A DNA stretch of 64,000 nt from NCBI RefSeq assembly GCF_028768465.1, contig NZ_CP118225.1:2399001-2463000 (forward strand), in the 5' to 3' direction. Under the pieces are notes generated by a model, which worked only from the letters and a program-made list of their open reading frames with translations, made no database searches and was not told the origin of the DNA. The translations under genes and the position numbers were made by a program. The DNA comes from Rhodopirellula sp. P2. GTDB taxonomy: Bacteria; Planctomycetota; Planctomycetia; Pirellulales; Pirellulaceae. The stretch's first letter is position 1; every line of letters begins with the position of its first letter. Positions 25,755-33,663 of this stretch are shown here, piece after piece.

Positions 25755-26900
25755 TTAAGGGGACGGGTAGTCCGTGGCTTCCGCCAGCAGGTTCACGGCT
25801 CGGTCAATTTGTTCGCGGCTGGTCGTCCAGCCCACGGAGACGCGAATCGCCCGGCCGACCTCTTTTTCACTGCAGCCAATCGCTTGGAGCACACGGGTCA
25901 TCTCGTCAGGCGGTGATTCTGACTGAGCCAAGCCCGCAACCAGATGGCGAGCAGCTTTTTGAATCCGTTTGGCTTCCGCCGGCATTTGAACGGTGACGGT
26001 GTTTGGCAAGCCGTCGACGTGCTCCGCCAGGACCTTCACTCGCTCACCCAGGTTGCTGCGCAGGCCATCGATCAGCCGCTGACGCAGTTCCGCGAGGGTC
26101 GGGTAGGCTTCGTCGACACATCGGCCTGCCATCGAAGCGGCGGAGCCAAAGCCGACAATGCCGGGGACGTTTTCACTGCCAGCTCGCAGTCCCATTTCGC
26201 GGCTCTCGCCGAATAAAATGGGTTTGAGTTCGAGGCCGCGGCGGACAAACAGGGCGCCAACGCCTTTGGGGCCATACATTTTGTGAGCGCTGAGTGCCAA
26301 TGAGTCGACGCGAAGCTGCGTCACATCGACCGGAACCTTGCCAACCGCGGTGGTGGCATCGCAGTGAATTCGGATGCCCCGGTTGTGGCAGCGGTCCGCC
26401 AATTCACGAATGGGTTGCAGGGTGCCGAGCACATGGTTGGCCAATTGCAGGCAGACCATCTGGGTGGATTCGCGGAAACGTTTTTCAAATTCATCCGCAC
26501 TGACCAGGCCTTGCGCGTCGCAGGGGACCAGTTCGACGTCCCAACCGAGACGCCCCAGTTGCAAGCCCGCCTGCATGACGGCATCGTGCTCAACGTTGCT
26601 GATCAACACGTGGGGAGGACCGTCGAGCGGATCCATGGTGTGGTCAAAATCTGCCGCACCGAGGATTCCGAGGTTGTTCGCTTCGGTTCCGCCGCTGGTG
26701 AACACCAATTCAAAGGGTTCGCAGCCGATCAGAAAGGCGACGGATTCGCGAGCCCCTTCGATCGCTTCGCTGACGGCCGAGGCATGAACATGCGATTGGG
26801 TCGGCAGCATGAAGTGTGTCGACCAATACGGCTGCATGGCCTCGATCACCGAGGGAGCCATCGGTGTGGTGCGATTGAAATCGAGGTAAATCAGTGACAC
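25755..26900 (-). CDS. NifS-like class V aminotransferase-fold protein lacking the catalytic Cys
   Basis: 381 aa, length as in NifS/IscS. PLP features present: TSGGTEANNLGI, catalytic His in SNVEHDAVMQ, D-A-T in HCDATTAVGK and the PLP Lys in SAHKMYGPKG. But the loop that carries the persulfide Cys in IscS (S-G-S-A-C-T-S) reads AGLAQSESPPDEM, without Cys, and the PLP-stacking Gln of D-A-T-Q is Thr. It therefore probably does not act as an ordinary cysteine desulfurase; another PLP reaction (for example a lyase) is possible. A second, intact Cys-containing homologue is at 41.1-42.3 kb. Confidence 0.85.
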   Translation of the reverse strand: MSLIYLDFNRTTPMAPSVIEAMQPYWSTHFMLPTQSHVHASAVSEAIEGARESVAFLIGCEPFELVFTSGGTEANNLGILGAADFDHTMDPLDGPPHVLISNVEHDAVMQAGLQLGRLGWDVELVPCDAQGLVSADEFEKRFRESTQMVCLQLANHVLGTLQPIRELADRCHNRGIRIHCDATTAVGKVPVDVTQLRVDSLALSAHKMYGPKGVGALFVRRGLELKPILFGESREMGLRAGSENVPGIVGFGSAASMAGRCVDEAYPTLAELRQRLIDGLRSNLGERVKVLAEHVDGLPNTVTVQMPAEAKRIQKAARHLVAGLAQSESPPDEMTRVLQAIGCSEKEVGRAIRVSVGWTTSREQIDRAVNLLAEATDYPSP

Positions 26901-27039
26901 GGCGGGAGAGTCAGAGGCGGCATAGCAAAGGAAGCGAATGCCAAGATTAACCCCTTTGCCGTGTGAATCCAGCCGCCATCATCGCAATTCCGATTGCGGG
27001 GCAGCTTTGCCGTGAGCCTCGGTTTGGCGATGCGCTGGA

Positions 27040-27552
27040 TCAGCGAGGTTTTTTCTTGCGTCCTTTGGCCAGACGCTTCATCTTTTTGACTTCCTCTTCG
27101 GAGACAACCCAGCCGCGACAATTGCGGGCACCGCACTGACACTTGGGATTCCAGTCGAAGGCTTCCCAGGCATAGTCGAAGGTGATTTCGGTTTCGGCTT
27201 CGATGTTGCAGATCGCGACGACGCCCAGCGAGTAATTGGTCAGCTGCACCAATTCACAGTTGGGACTGCACGAGTGATTCATGAAGGCACCTGGTGTGCT
27301 GGGTTCGAGGTACCAGTCTTTGTCCAGGTCCATCACATATTCACTGCCCACGTAGTGCTTTTTGTGAATCAACTGTCCGGTGACTTCAAACACCAATTCG
27401 CCGGGTTGGAATTGGCGAGCCGCGTAGACGCCGAATCCACACCGTCCCGTCCCTTTGACTTCGATGTCGTCGTCGTAGTACGAGCGGTAGGAATAGTCCT
27501 TGTCAACGACAGCTTGGAGCTTCTTGCGGCGTTGTTTATCCAGTGCGGTCAT
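27040..27552 (-). CDS. SET-domain protein (putative lysine methyltransferase)
   Basis: 170 aa. ATG 27552 is chosen; a longer frame to 27630 is open but has no SET-like residues. The core shows GRCGFGVYAARQFQPGELV, EYVMDLDKDWYLEP, the NHSCSPNC motif that binds AdoMet, EITFDYAWEAF and a post-SET C-x-C-x4-C (CQCGARNCRG), ending in a basic tail KKMKRLAKGRKKKPR. SET proteins transfer methyl groups to lysines; bacterial ones are scattered, and the target here is unknown. Closest in layout to short post-SET bacterial proteins. No partner nearby. Confidence 0.9.
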   Translation of the reverse strand: MTALDKQRRKKLQAVVDKDYSYRSYYDDDIEVKGTGRCGFGVYAARQFQPGELVFEVTGQLIHKKHYVGSEYVMDLDKDWYLEPSTPGAFMNHSCSPNCELVQLTNYSLGVVAICNIEAETEITFDYAWEAFDWNPKCQCGARNCRGWVVSEEEVKKMKRLAKGRKKKPR

Positions 27553-27804
27553 TCGGTTTTTTGAAGAAAGATGAAGAGGAGACCATGGACGGATGTTACC
27601 AAGCTTTGCGAAACCGGAGCGGACCGTCAACGAGCAAACAAGCGAAATTTGCCGCCCGTTCTTGGGAGTGTCGATCCTAATCAGTTTGAAACGAATGTGA
27701 GGGCTGCGCGAGATCTAAAAAAACGTTCGACGTGCGACCGGGGGGAATGCCGATCTCAACGAAGCCAGCCGGTTTGATTGGTTTCCAGTTCCAAGGGATT
27801 TTCC

Positions 27805-28575
27805 ATGTCACGTTCGCTCTTCACTTTCTTTTGTGTGATGACCATTTCTTTGGTCACCACCCATGCTCACGCGGACCTGGACTCCCTGTTGGGAGCTTGG
27901 ACCCAGGAGGCTTCTGCGGATCATGCCGCAGGAGAATCGTTGGTGCTCAACAATGCCTCGGAACCATCGCTGCAAGTTCAGCACGTGCCCTCACCCGCGG
28001 AACTGTTTCCTTCGCAACCCGTTGCGACGGTGAATCCCTATGCGGTGACGCCCGGATCGATTGATTGCGGCGGCTGCGATTCAGCGGGGCCCTGCCAGAA
28101 ACCTGCCTGCAAGACTTGTGGGCCAAAGTTCAAATGGGCCAAGCGACTTGGCGGCGGATGTGACTCCTGCGGCGAGTTGGTCGAACCCGGTTGCCAATCC
28201 TGCAAGTCGTGTGGACTGGGTGGCAAACTCAAAGGTTTGGGCAGCAAAGGCTGCAACACCTGCGGCGAGATTGTGGAAGGTTGTCAATCCGGATGCAACG
28301 TTGGACTGAGCGAGTGTCGTCCGCACCGTGCTCCCACGTTGCCACCGCCAAGCTCGATGCTGGAATACTTCCGCAGCCGACCTTCGTACTCAGGGATCTG
28401 GGCTGGGTACGCCGAAGAAACTCGCAACCGTTGTCGCAACAAGAGCCCTCACGTGTTGGGCACTTGCGATTGCTTGGGATGCCGAACCGGTGGCTGCCAA
28501 ACGGGCAACTGTGCGACCGGAAGCTGCGGCCCTGTCTCACCAGCAGGCTGCGGTTGTGCCAGCTGTGGGCACTGA
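27805..28575 (+). CDS. Secreted cysteine-rich hypothetical protein
   Basis: 256 aa. ATG 27805 starts a signal peptide (SRSLFTFFCVMTISLVTTHAHA). The mature chain has a short linker, then Cys-rich modules: GGCDSAGPCQKPACKTCG, GGGCDSCGELVEPGCQSC, KGCNTCGEIVEGCQSGCN, a Pro-rich spacer, then a final block with CDCLGC, CQTGNC, SCGP and GCGCASCGH. There are more than 20 Cys, mostly as C-x2-C or C-x3-C pairs. The final CASCGH resembles the tail of the YTV protein (CTSCG, CTNCG). Perhaps another disulfide-linked wall component (inference). No family recognised. Confidence 0.75.
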   Translation: MSRSLFTFFCVMTISLVTTHAHADLDSLLGAWTQEASADHAAGESLVLNNASEPSLQVQHVPSPAELFPSQPVATVNPYAVTPGSIDCGGCDSAGPCQKPACKTCGPKFKWAKRLGGGCDSCGELVEPGCQSCKSCGLGGKLKGLGSKGCNTCGEIVEGCQSGCNVGLSECRPHRAPTLPPPSSMLEYFRSRPSYSGIWAGYAEETRNRCRNKSPHVLGTCDCLGCRTGGCQTGNCATGSCGPVSPAGCGCASCGH

Positions 28576-28580
28576 GTGTT

Positions 28581-28635
28581 GAGCAGGTGGGCAGGAATGA
28601 TCGGGAACAACGATCGGAGCCGTTTGGGCGTTCGC
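28581..28635. repeat. Half copy of the 11.7-kb palindromic repeat
   Basis: The stretch from GAGCAGGTGGGCAGGAATGA to GGAGCCGTTTGGGCGTTCGC matches the reverse complement of 11771-11825 with a few changes. It ends on the fliF stop codon (28636), so the fliF 3' end touches the repeat. Confidence 0.7.
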
Positions 28636-30273
28636 TCAGGCTGCTTCGCCGACCCAACTGCGAATCACGTTGGCAGCAACTTCGGGATTGTCCTCCACCA
28701 AGGCGACCAGTTCGTCTTTGAGAGAGCCCCCGGTGATCTCCATCGCCTCGACCTTGTCCGCTTGTTCCTCCACCGTGATCGGAGGGGCTGGCAGTTCCAA
28801 GCCGAATCCTTCTTGGAAGTCGGTGGGGTCGGCATTGCCGCTGAGTGACTTCACGCTGCTGCGAGCGATCAAGAGTGCGGCGGCAGCCAAACCCAGCATG
28901 GCCAAGGTTTGCCATGAATCCGACAGCCAAGACAGAGCAATCGTGGCGGTGGCGGGCGCCTCCAAGGAGGGTTCGGGCAAATCGATGTAGTCCCAGACTT
29001 GGACCAACGGGAACCGGTCTTCGCCTGCCGCCACATCGGGTAGCAAGGCCGTGACGGCTTGTTGAATTTCGGTTTCGGTTTGTTCTTTGAGGGCGACCAG
29101 GTCTGCGGTTTCTAAAGGCTTGATCTCGTCCACGGTTTGGTCTGGGTTGGCTTCGAGCTGTTGCTTGGTCCACACTTTCTTGTAATAGCTTTGCGGCAAG
29201 CCAATCGAAACCTTGACGCGTTTGACAGGCAAGCCAGCCATCCGAGTCGTGGAGTACTCTTGTCCGGCAACCCGGTTGCTGGTTCGCTCGTCTTCTTTCG
29301 TTTTGGATGTTTGAGCGGTGGCGTCGAGTTTGACAGGTCGGTTGCTGCTCAAGGCATTCGTTTGGGCGCCGGGGACTCCACCGGGGGTGGGACGCGAAGA
29401 TTCCGTTTCGCGTTTGCGAGAGGTTTCGTTGAGGGTCGTGGGTTGATCCGCGTAGCTCAAGCTTGCTTTTTCGGTGCTCATCGTCGGATCGATTTCGACG
29501 TGCGTTGCCACGTGGATCTTTCCGTAACCCATCAAGTGGTTGCGGATCTTCATTTCGAACCGCTCTTCTTCTTCGCGACGTTTTCGAGACAGCGGGTCGT
29601 CGTCATCGGCCAAGTCGAAGGACGAGGAGCCATTGGTGTCTGTGACCACGACATCATCAATGGACATACCAGCAAACGAGGCTTGGACCAGGTCCTTGAT
29701 TTGCATCACGCGAGCTCGGGGCAGCGGTTGGATGCCTTCGGGTTCGATGGTCACGCTGGCGGATTGAGTCCGGGCACGTGAAAGTCCCATGCGTTCGCCT
29801 TGGTCATATTCCACTCTCGCTGTGCGGATGTCGTTGAACATCATGATGCTGCGAGCGATGTCGAGCAGTTTGGCGTTCAGTTCCCGCGCCACCCGTTGTT
29901 CATTCGATTCAAACGGACTGGCTTTCTCGATCGCGGCTTGGACGCTGGTTCTCAATGACAGCGGGAGCGAAGCGGAGCTTTCCAAGGCCTTCAAGAATTC
30001 ACTGCGTGATTCGATTGGGATTTTGATCCGGCGACCTTCGCGGGTCCAGCCTCGCAGGTCCGCGTTTCCAAAGGCGACTTCGGCCGCATCCAAATCGCGT
30101 TCGCTGAAGCTGCGGCCGCCCAGCAAGTATTCGCTGGTGGGAGTCGAGCTGCCACGCACCAAGAACCCCATTGCCACGATGATTGCCGTCAGCAGCAGCC
30201 CCGCGATGATTCGCGAGGGGACGGGCATCGTGGAATAGATGCTTCGAAATTGATCGAGAGCGTTTTGAAGCAT
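28636..30273 (-). CDS. fliF: Flagellar M-ring protein FliF
   Basis: 545 aa, last gene of the flagellar operon. N-terminal transmembrane helix (RIIAGLLLTAIIVAMGFLV), then EYLLGGRSFSERDLDAAEVAF and the two ring-building motifs (ARELNAKLLDIARSIMMFNDIRTARVEYDQ; RARTQSASVTIEPEG) of FliF, a glycine/charged middle, and a second helix near the end (about 440-465, LAMLGLAAAALLIA). The C-terminal tail contains DELVALVEDNPEVAANVIRSWVG, which is the part that binds FliG. It forms the inner-membrane ring of the basal body. FliG is not next to it here, which is unusual. Confidence 0.9.
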   Translation of the reverse strand: MLQNALDQFRSIYSTMPVPSRIIAGLLLTAIIVAMGFLVRGSSTPTSEYLLGGRSFSERDLDAAEVAFGNADLRGWTREGRRIKIPIESRSEFLKALESSASLPLSLRTSVQAAIEKASPFESNEQRVARELNAKLLDIARSIMMFNDIRTARVEYDQGERMGLSRARTQSASVTIEPEGIQPLPRARVMQIKDLVQASFAGMSIDDVVVTDTNGSSSFDLADDDDPLSRKRREEEERFEMKIRNHLMGYGKIHVATHVEIDPTMSTEKASLSYADQPTTLNETSRKRETESSRPTPGGVPGAQTNALSSNRPVKLDATAQTSKTKEDERTSNRVAGQEYSTTRMAGLPVKRVKVSIGLPQSYYKKVWTKQQLEANPDQTVDEIKPLETADLVALKEQTETEIQQAVTALLPDVAAGEDRFPLVQVWDYIDLPEPSLEAPATATIALSWLSDSWQTLAMLGLAAAALLIARSSVKSLSGNADPTDFQEGFGLELPAPPITVEEQADKVEAMEITGGSLKDELVALVEDNPEVAANVIRSWVGEAA

Positions 30274-30283
30274 AGAAGGTTAG

Positions 30284-30670
30284 TCAGATCTGAACTTGTT
30301 GGATTTCTCGGTAGGCGTCCATCAGCTTGTTGCGGATTTGCATCAGCATGCGGAAGGCCAAATCCGCTTTTTGAACGGAGGTCAGGACTTCGGCTTCATT
30401 GACATCGCCGCCGGTCAACATGGAGTGAACCATGGAGTCGGCTTGGTTCTGCATGGAGTTGACGCCTTTGACTTGATTCATCAACAGGTTGCCCATCTCA
30501 CCGAATGAAGAGTCGGTGGAGCTGGACGGCGTGGAGTTGGGGTCAAGCAGTGAAAAGGCTTGGTTGGATCCCTGTTGCTCGAGCCCTGCCGGCTTGGTCG
30601 CCTGCGACGACGTGCCGCTCTGCAACGCGCTGAACGTTGGCGGCGGACGGAAGGAAGCAACGGGACGCAT
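30284..30670 (-). CDS. fliE: Flagellar hook-basal body protein FliE
   Basis: 128 aa. The C-terminal two thirds show the family pattern FGEMGNLLMNQVKGVNSMQNQADSMVHSMLTGGDVNEAEVLTSVQKADLAFRMLMQIRNKLMDAYREIQQVQI in pieces: the G-x-V-N-x-x-Q turn, ADLAFRMLMQIRNKL and AYREIQQ-Q-I end. The first 55 residues are Ser/Pro-rich and variable. It joins the M ring to the rod. It lies 10 bp upstream of fliF (read on the minus strand) and 68 bp behind flgC. Confidence 0.9.
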   Translation of the reverse strand: MRPVASFRPPPTFSALQSGTSSQATKPAGLEQQGSNQAFSLLDPNSTPSSSTDSSFGEMGNLLMNQVKGVNSMQNQADSMVHSMLTGGDVNEAEVLTSVQKADLAFRMLMQIRNKLMDAYREIQQVQI

Positions 30671-30738
30671 GCGGGTTGGGACGAATCAATGAGGAGGGGG
30701 GAAGTGTGTCGCGAACGATCAGGGGGCGGCCATCCAGG

Positions 30739-31158
30739 TCAGGCCAAGATGGCGAGTCGTTGCCGGCTCATGCTCTTGCTGATTTCAATCACACCCACGT
30801 TGGCTTCGTAAGCGCGAGTGCTTTCCAGGGCGTCGACCATTTGGGTGGTGAGATCGATGTTGGGGTGAGCGACATAGCCTTCCCACTTGCCTTCGTCGAT
30901 CGCCAAGGGGTGATCGGGTTGGTAGCGATACAGCGGTTCTGATTCGTCCAGCATGACTTCGGCGACCTTCACGCCAGCCGCCTCACCGGGGCTGGCCGTT
31001 TCGTCGGTTTGAAAGACGACTTGTCGGGCTTGGTAGGGATTGGGGTTTCCGTTCTCGTCGACCAGCGAGGACATGTTGGCGATGTTGCCCGAGATTGCAT
31101 TGAGCCGCGTGCGTTGAGCAACCAACGCGGAGGTGCTGATGTCGAGTGCACTGATCAT
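30739..31158 (-). CDS. flgC: Flagellar proximal rod protein FlgC
   Basis: 139 aa. ATG 31158 has GGAG six bases upstream and starts the conserved rod N-terminus ISALDISTSALVAQRTRLNAISGNIANM. The C-terminus ANVGVIEISKSMSRQRLAILA is the typical end (usually N-x-E-x-x-x-S). Middle part with QVVFQTD and VAEVMLDESEPLYRYQPDHP is usual for FlgC. It forms part of the proximal rod with FlgB. Four codons longer start at 31170 is possible. Confidence 0.9.
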   Translation of the reverse strand: MISALDISTSALVAQRTRLNAISGNIANMSSLVDENGNPNPYQARQVVFQTDETASPGEAAGVKVAEVMLDESEPLYRYQPDHPLAIDEGKWEGYVAHPNIDLTTQMVDALESTRAYEANVGVIEISKSMSRQRLAILA

Positions 31159-31205
31159 GGCGATCTCCAAACAATGAGGGGGACGAATCGAATGAGGAAG
31201 GCGTG

Positions 31206-31766
31206 TCAGGCACGTTCCGTGATCGCAGCACGCAGCAGTTCAAACTGGCTGCGAAGCGTGGTCACGGCGAGGTCGTGCAGGTGTTGGTTCTTGGATATTT
31301 CGGTGACTTGTTGTTCCAACGAAACGTCGCTGTTGTCGTGGTAGACGACTTGTTCCATCGCAGCTCGTGGGCCGCTGAATTGGTCGTCCCGAGTGACGGG
31401 TTCGGCGATTCGCGAAGGGCTGAGCGCTGAAAATGATTCGGGGCTCATCGCGTCGCTGGACGGGTCCGGCATGCCGACCGTGCCACCACGGATGTCAGTT
31501 CCAAATGGATTGTGGACCCAAGCTGGAACGTGTCCTTCGCTCAGGTCCGGTTGAGTGATGGAGGAGGCGGGCGATTGCTCCTTGCCTCGGTCGCGAATCG
31601 ACTCGGCCAAGGCGGTTTGGAATTGTCCTTGATCCAGATCGCGACTGCGGTAATCGGGCGTGCTCAGGTTGGCAATGTTGCCAGCCAGCAGTTCGTGGCG
31701 TCGTTCGGTGAACGCCAGCGTCTGCTCGAGTGCACCGATGGTTGTCGAGGCGACTGGATTGAACAT
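31206..31766 (-). CDS. flgB: Flagellar basal body rod protein FlgB
   Basis: 186 aa, about 50 longer than usual FlgB. Starts at ATG 31766: FNPVASTTIGALEQTLAFTERRHELLAGNIANLSTPDYRSRDLD matches in segments the FlgB N-terminus (the A-G-N-I-A-N-x-x-T-P-x-Y core), and the end EQQVTEISKNQHLHDLAVTTLRSQFELLRAAI matches its C-terminal helix. The extra length lies in a Ser/Pro/Asp-rich middle. Starts two bases after the preceding ORF stops, so probably translationally coupled to it. Confidence 0.9.
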   Translation of the reverse strand: MFNPVASTTIGALEQTLAFTERRHELLAGNIANLSTPDYRSRDLDQGQFQTALAESIRDRGKEQSPASSITQPDLSEGHVPAWVHNPFGTDIRGGTVGMPDPSSDAMSPESFSALSPSRIAEPVTRDDQFSGPRAAMEQVVYHDNSDVSLEQQVTEISKNQHLHDLAVTTLRSQFELLRAAITERA

Positions 31767-31768
31767 TT

Positions 31769-32191
31769 TCAAGCGGCCCGGCGTTTGGCGACTTGGTAGT
31801 GGGGGAATTTGACCGTCACCGCACCACCGCCCTGAGGGCAATCTTGCCAATTCAGCTCCGCCGACAAGGCCGCCGCGATCATTGGTAGCTTGCAGGCTCG
31901 TTGATCCACCGCAGCACCGCTGTCAGCGAGTTCGATCTCGATGCCGGTGTTGGTTTGGCAGCCGGTGATGGTGAGTTCGCCACCCTCGGGCATTTCGATC
32001 AGGGCTTGCCGAATCAAACTTTCCATCAGTTGGCAAAAAGACGCTTGGTCGGCGGGCAAACGCAGGGTTTCGTCCATGTCGACCTCCAAGCAAACTGGTG
32101 CTGGGTGGGCGACCAACATGGGCGATGCGAGCGTTTCCACCAAAATGGCTAAAGGTGGATCGTTGTCCTGGCCGATGAAATGATGTGACAT
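31769..32191 (-). CDS. Degenerate GHKL/HATPase-like protein heading the flagellar operon
   Basis: 140 aa, ending two bases before flgB. The layout resembles the ATP-binding domain of histidine kinases: CQLMESLIRQALIEMPEGGELTITGCQ looks like an N box followed by its beta strand, then IEIELADSGAAVDQ like the G1 box, and GGGAVTVKFP like the last strand. But the Asn of the N box is Arg-Gln, D-x-G-x-G reads D-S-G-A-A, and there is no G2 box. So it may keep the fold but probably not ATP binding. Possible anti-sigma- or adaptor-like role in flagellar control is inference only. Confidence 0.65.
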   Translation of the reverse strand: MSHHFIGQDNDPPLAILVETLASPMLVAHPAPVCLEVDMDETLRLPADQASFCQLMESLIRQALIEMPEGGELTITGCQTNTGIEIELADSGAAVDQRACKLPMIAAALSAELNWQDCPQGGGAVTVKFPHYQVAKRRAA

Positions 32192-32301
32192 GATAGGTTT
32201 CCGATGACGTTCATTTTTGGACGCGTCCGTGCGTTCCCGTTTGCTGTTAGCGTTCGGAAGGCGTTCGCTGCAAGATCAATCTGTTCCGGCACCCGGTTTT
32301 C

Positions 32302-33633
32302 ATGTCCGTTTGTTCTCCATCCCAAGCTGCAGAAATCGCTTCGCGGATTTCTCGCCGTCGCCTGCTGGCAGGAGCGGGAGCAATTGGTGTGGCTGGGTGT
32401 GAAACCCGTCGTGAAACAACGACTGCGTTTCAGGTGGCCGGCCCGTCAATGGCTCCGACTGTTTGGGGGCCTTCCGTGGAGTTTCCCTGTGAGGCGTGCG
32501 CGATCCCTCTTCGCGTGGACGCGGAAATCTGGCGATCGATCCGTCAAAGATTGCTTCCGGCAGGGAGCCAGCATGGTTCCAAGCCTCGATGTTGGCACTG
32601 CGGGACTCCCGTGAGTGGTGAATCGATCGATTCATTGAGCGTCCTTGCGGCCGATGTGGTCACCGTTCGTCCAGCAACGGTTGCTCAACTTCAACACCGG
32701 TTGGATGCGGGGAAAAAGCCGGTGGTCGTGCTGGAGCACGAGGGGCAGACTCATCTCAAAAGAATTCTTGCCGGTCCCGGGCAACAGGTGACTTCCGATG
32801 ACCGCGGGCGCTTGCTCGTTGATGGCAAACTCATCGAGGCATCTGATTTGCCTGATTTACCGATCGACATCGACCGGCGACGGACGGGCGAGATCGCCAG
32901 TCGCTGGAGTTGCTCCCATTCGCTGGCATGGCAACGTGATCCAGAAGGGAATGGGTTCCATGCAGCCGGGACGCCCGAACCAACGCCGGGTCTGGTTTGG
33001 TTGGTCTACGAACACCGCAATGTCTATCGTGGCGATGTGGTCAGCCGGGTGTTCGATGATTGCCCTGCGAACATGGGACTGGATCGACGACTCCACCCGG
33101 TCGATCAGGTTGGACTGACGGTTCACCTGCAGTTGCGGGCAGCGGGAAGCAGCGAGGAAAGCAACCATGCCGCCAGGGATTCAGCCAGCGGACAAATCCA
33201 CGCCGTGGCTTGGACCGATCAGGGAGTGCGTGTTGTCTCGCAGCAGCTGCCAAGGAGATCGAATCAGCAGAGCGGGCTGATCGAGTTTGAACCGCAGGCG
33301 TTCAGAAAGGGGCGTCGGCTCGATCAGAGTGGGCTGAGTCTGACAAATGCTCCCGCTGTTTCTGCCACGTCGCCGGTGGCGATTGCATGGAGCACCGATT
33401 CGGTCGCCAGCGTGGGGGATTTGCGATTGTGGCGTCCGATTCAGTGGCGAATGGAAACCCTGTCGCGATGGTCCCTGCAGGCCGAGGAATGGTTTGTGGC
33501 GGGCGACAACGCGCCCGTTTCAGTCGACAGTCGACGTTGGGGGCCGATTCACACCGACCAAATCATTGGGATTTGTGACCCGATTGTTCGCGGGGAGACC
33601 CTCCGTCGCGACTCGAAAGCGCTGCTTGGTTGA
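32302..33633 (+). CDS. Signal-peptidase-I-like (S26) lipoprotein with zinc-ribbon-like insert
   Basis: 443 aa. N-terminus SRRRLLAGAGAIGVAGC33 combines a twin-arginine-like stretch with a lipobox. Then V-A-G-P-S49-M-A-P contains the S26 nucleophile Ser motif (S-M-x-P), and HLKRILAGPGQQV (K153) the general-base Lys box with the following P-G. Near the end WFVAGDNAPVSVDSRRWGPI is the G-D-N-x-x-S-x-D-S-R box. Between Ser and Lys boxes is a roughly 100-residue insert with C63-x2-C66 and C97-x2-C100, like a zinc ribbon. A further domain of about 200 residues separates K153 from the GDN box. Signal peptidases are membrane proteins; this one seems lipid-anchored. Substrate unknown. Confidence 0.75.
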   Translation: MSVCSPSQAAEIASRISRRRLLAGAGAIGVAGCETRRETTTAFQVAGPSMAPTVWGPSVEFPCEACAIPLRVDAEIWRSIRQRLLPAGSQHGSKPRCWHCGTPVSGESIDSLSVLAADVVTVRPATVAQLQHRLDAGKKPVVVLEHEGQTHLKRILAGPGQQVTSDDRGRLLVDGKLIEASDLPDLPIDIDRRRTGEIASRWSCSHSLAWQRDPEGNGFHAAGTPEPTPGLVWLVYEHRNVYRGDVVSRVFDDCPANMGLDRRLHPVDQVGLTVHLQLRAAGSSEESNHAARDSASGQIHAVAWTDQGVRVVSQQLPRRSNQQSGLIEFEPQAFRKGRRLDQSGLSLTNAPAVSATSPVAIAWSTDSVASVGDLRLWRPIQWRMETLSRWSLQAEEWFVAGDNAPVSVDSRRWGPIHTDQIIGICDPIVRGETLRRDSKALLG

Positions 33634-33663
33634 GCAGCAGTCTGCTGAACTGCGGACGCCGGG

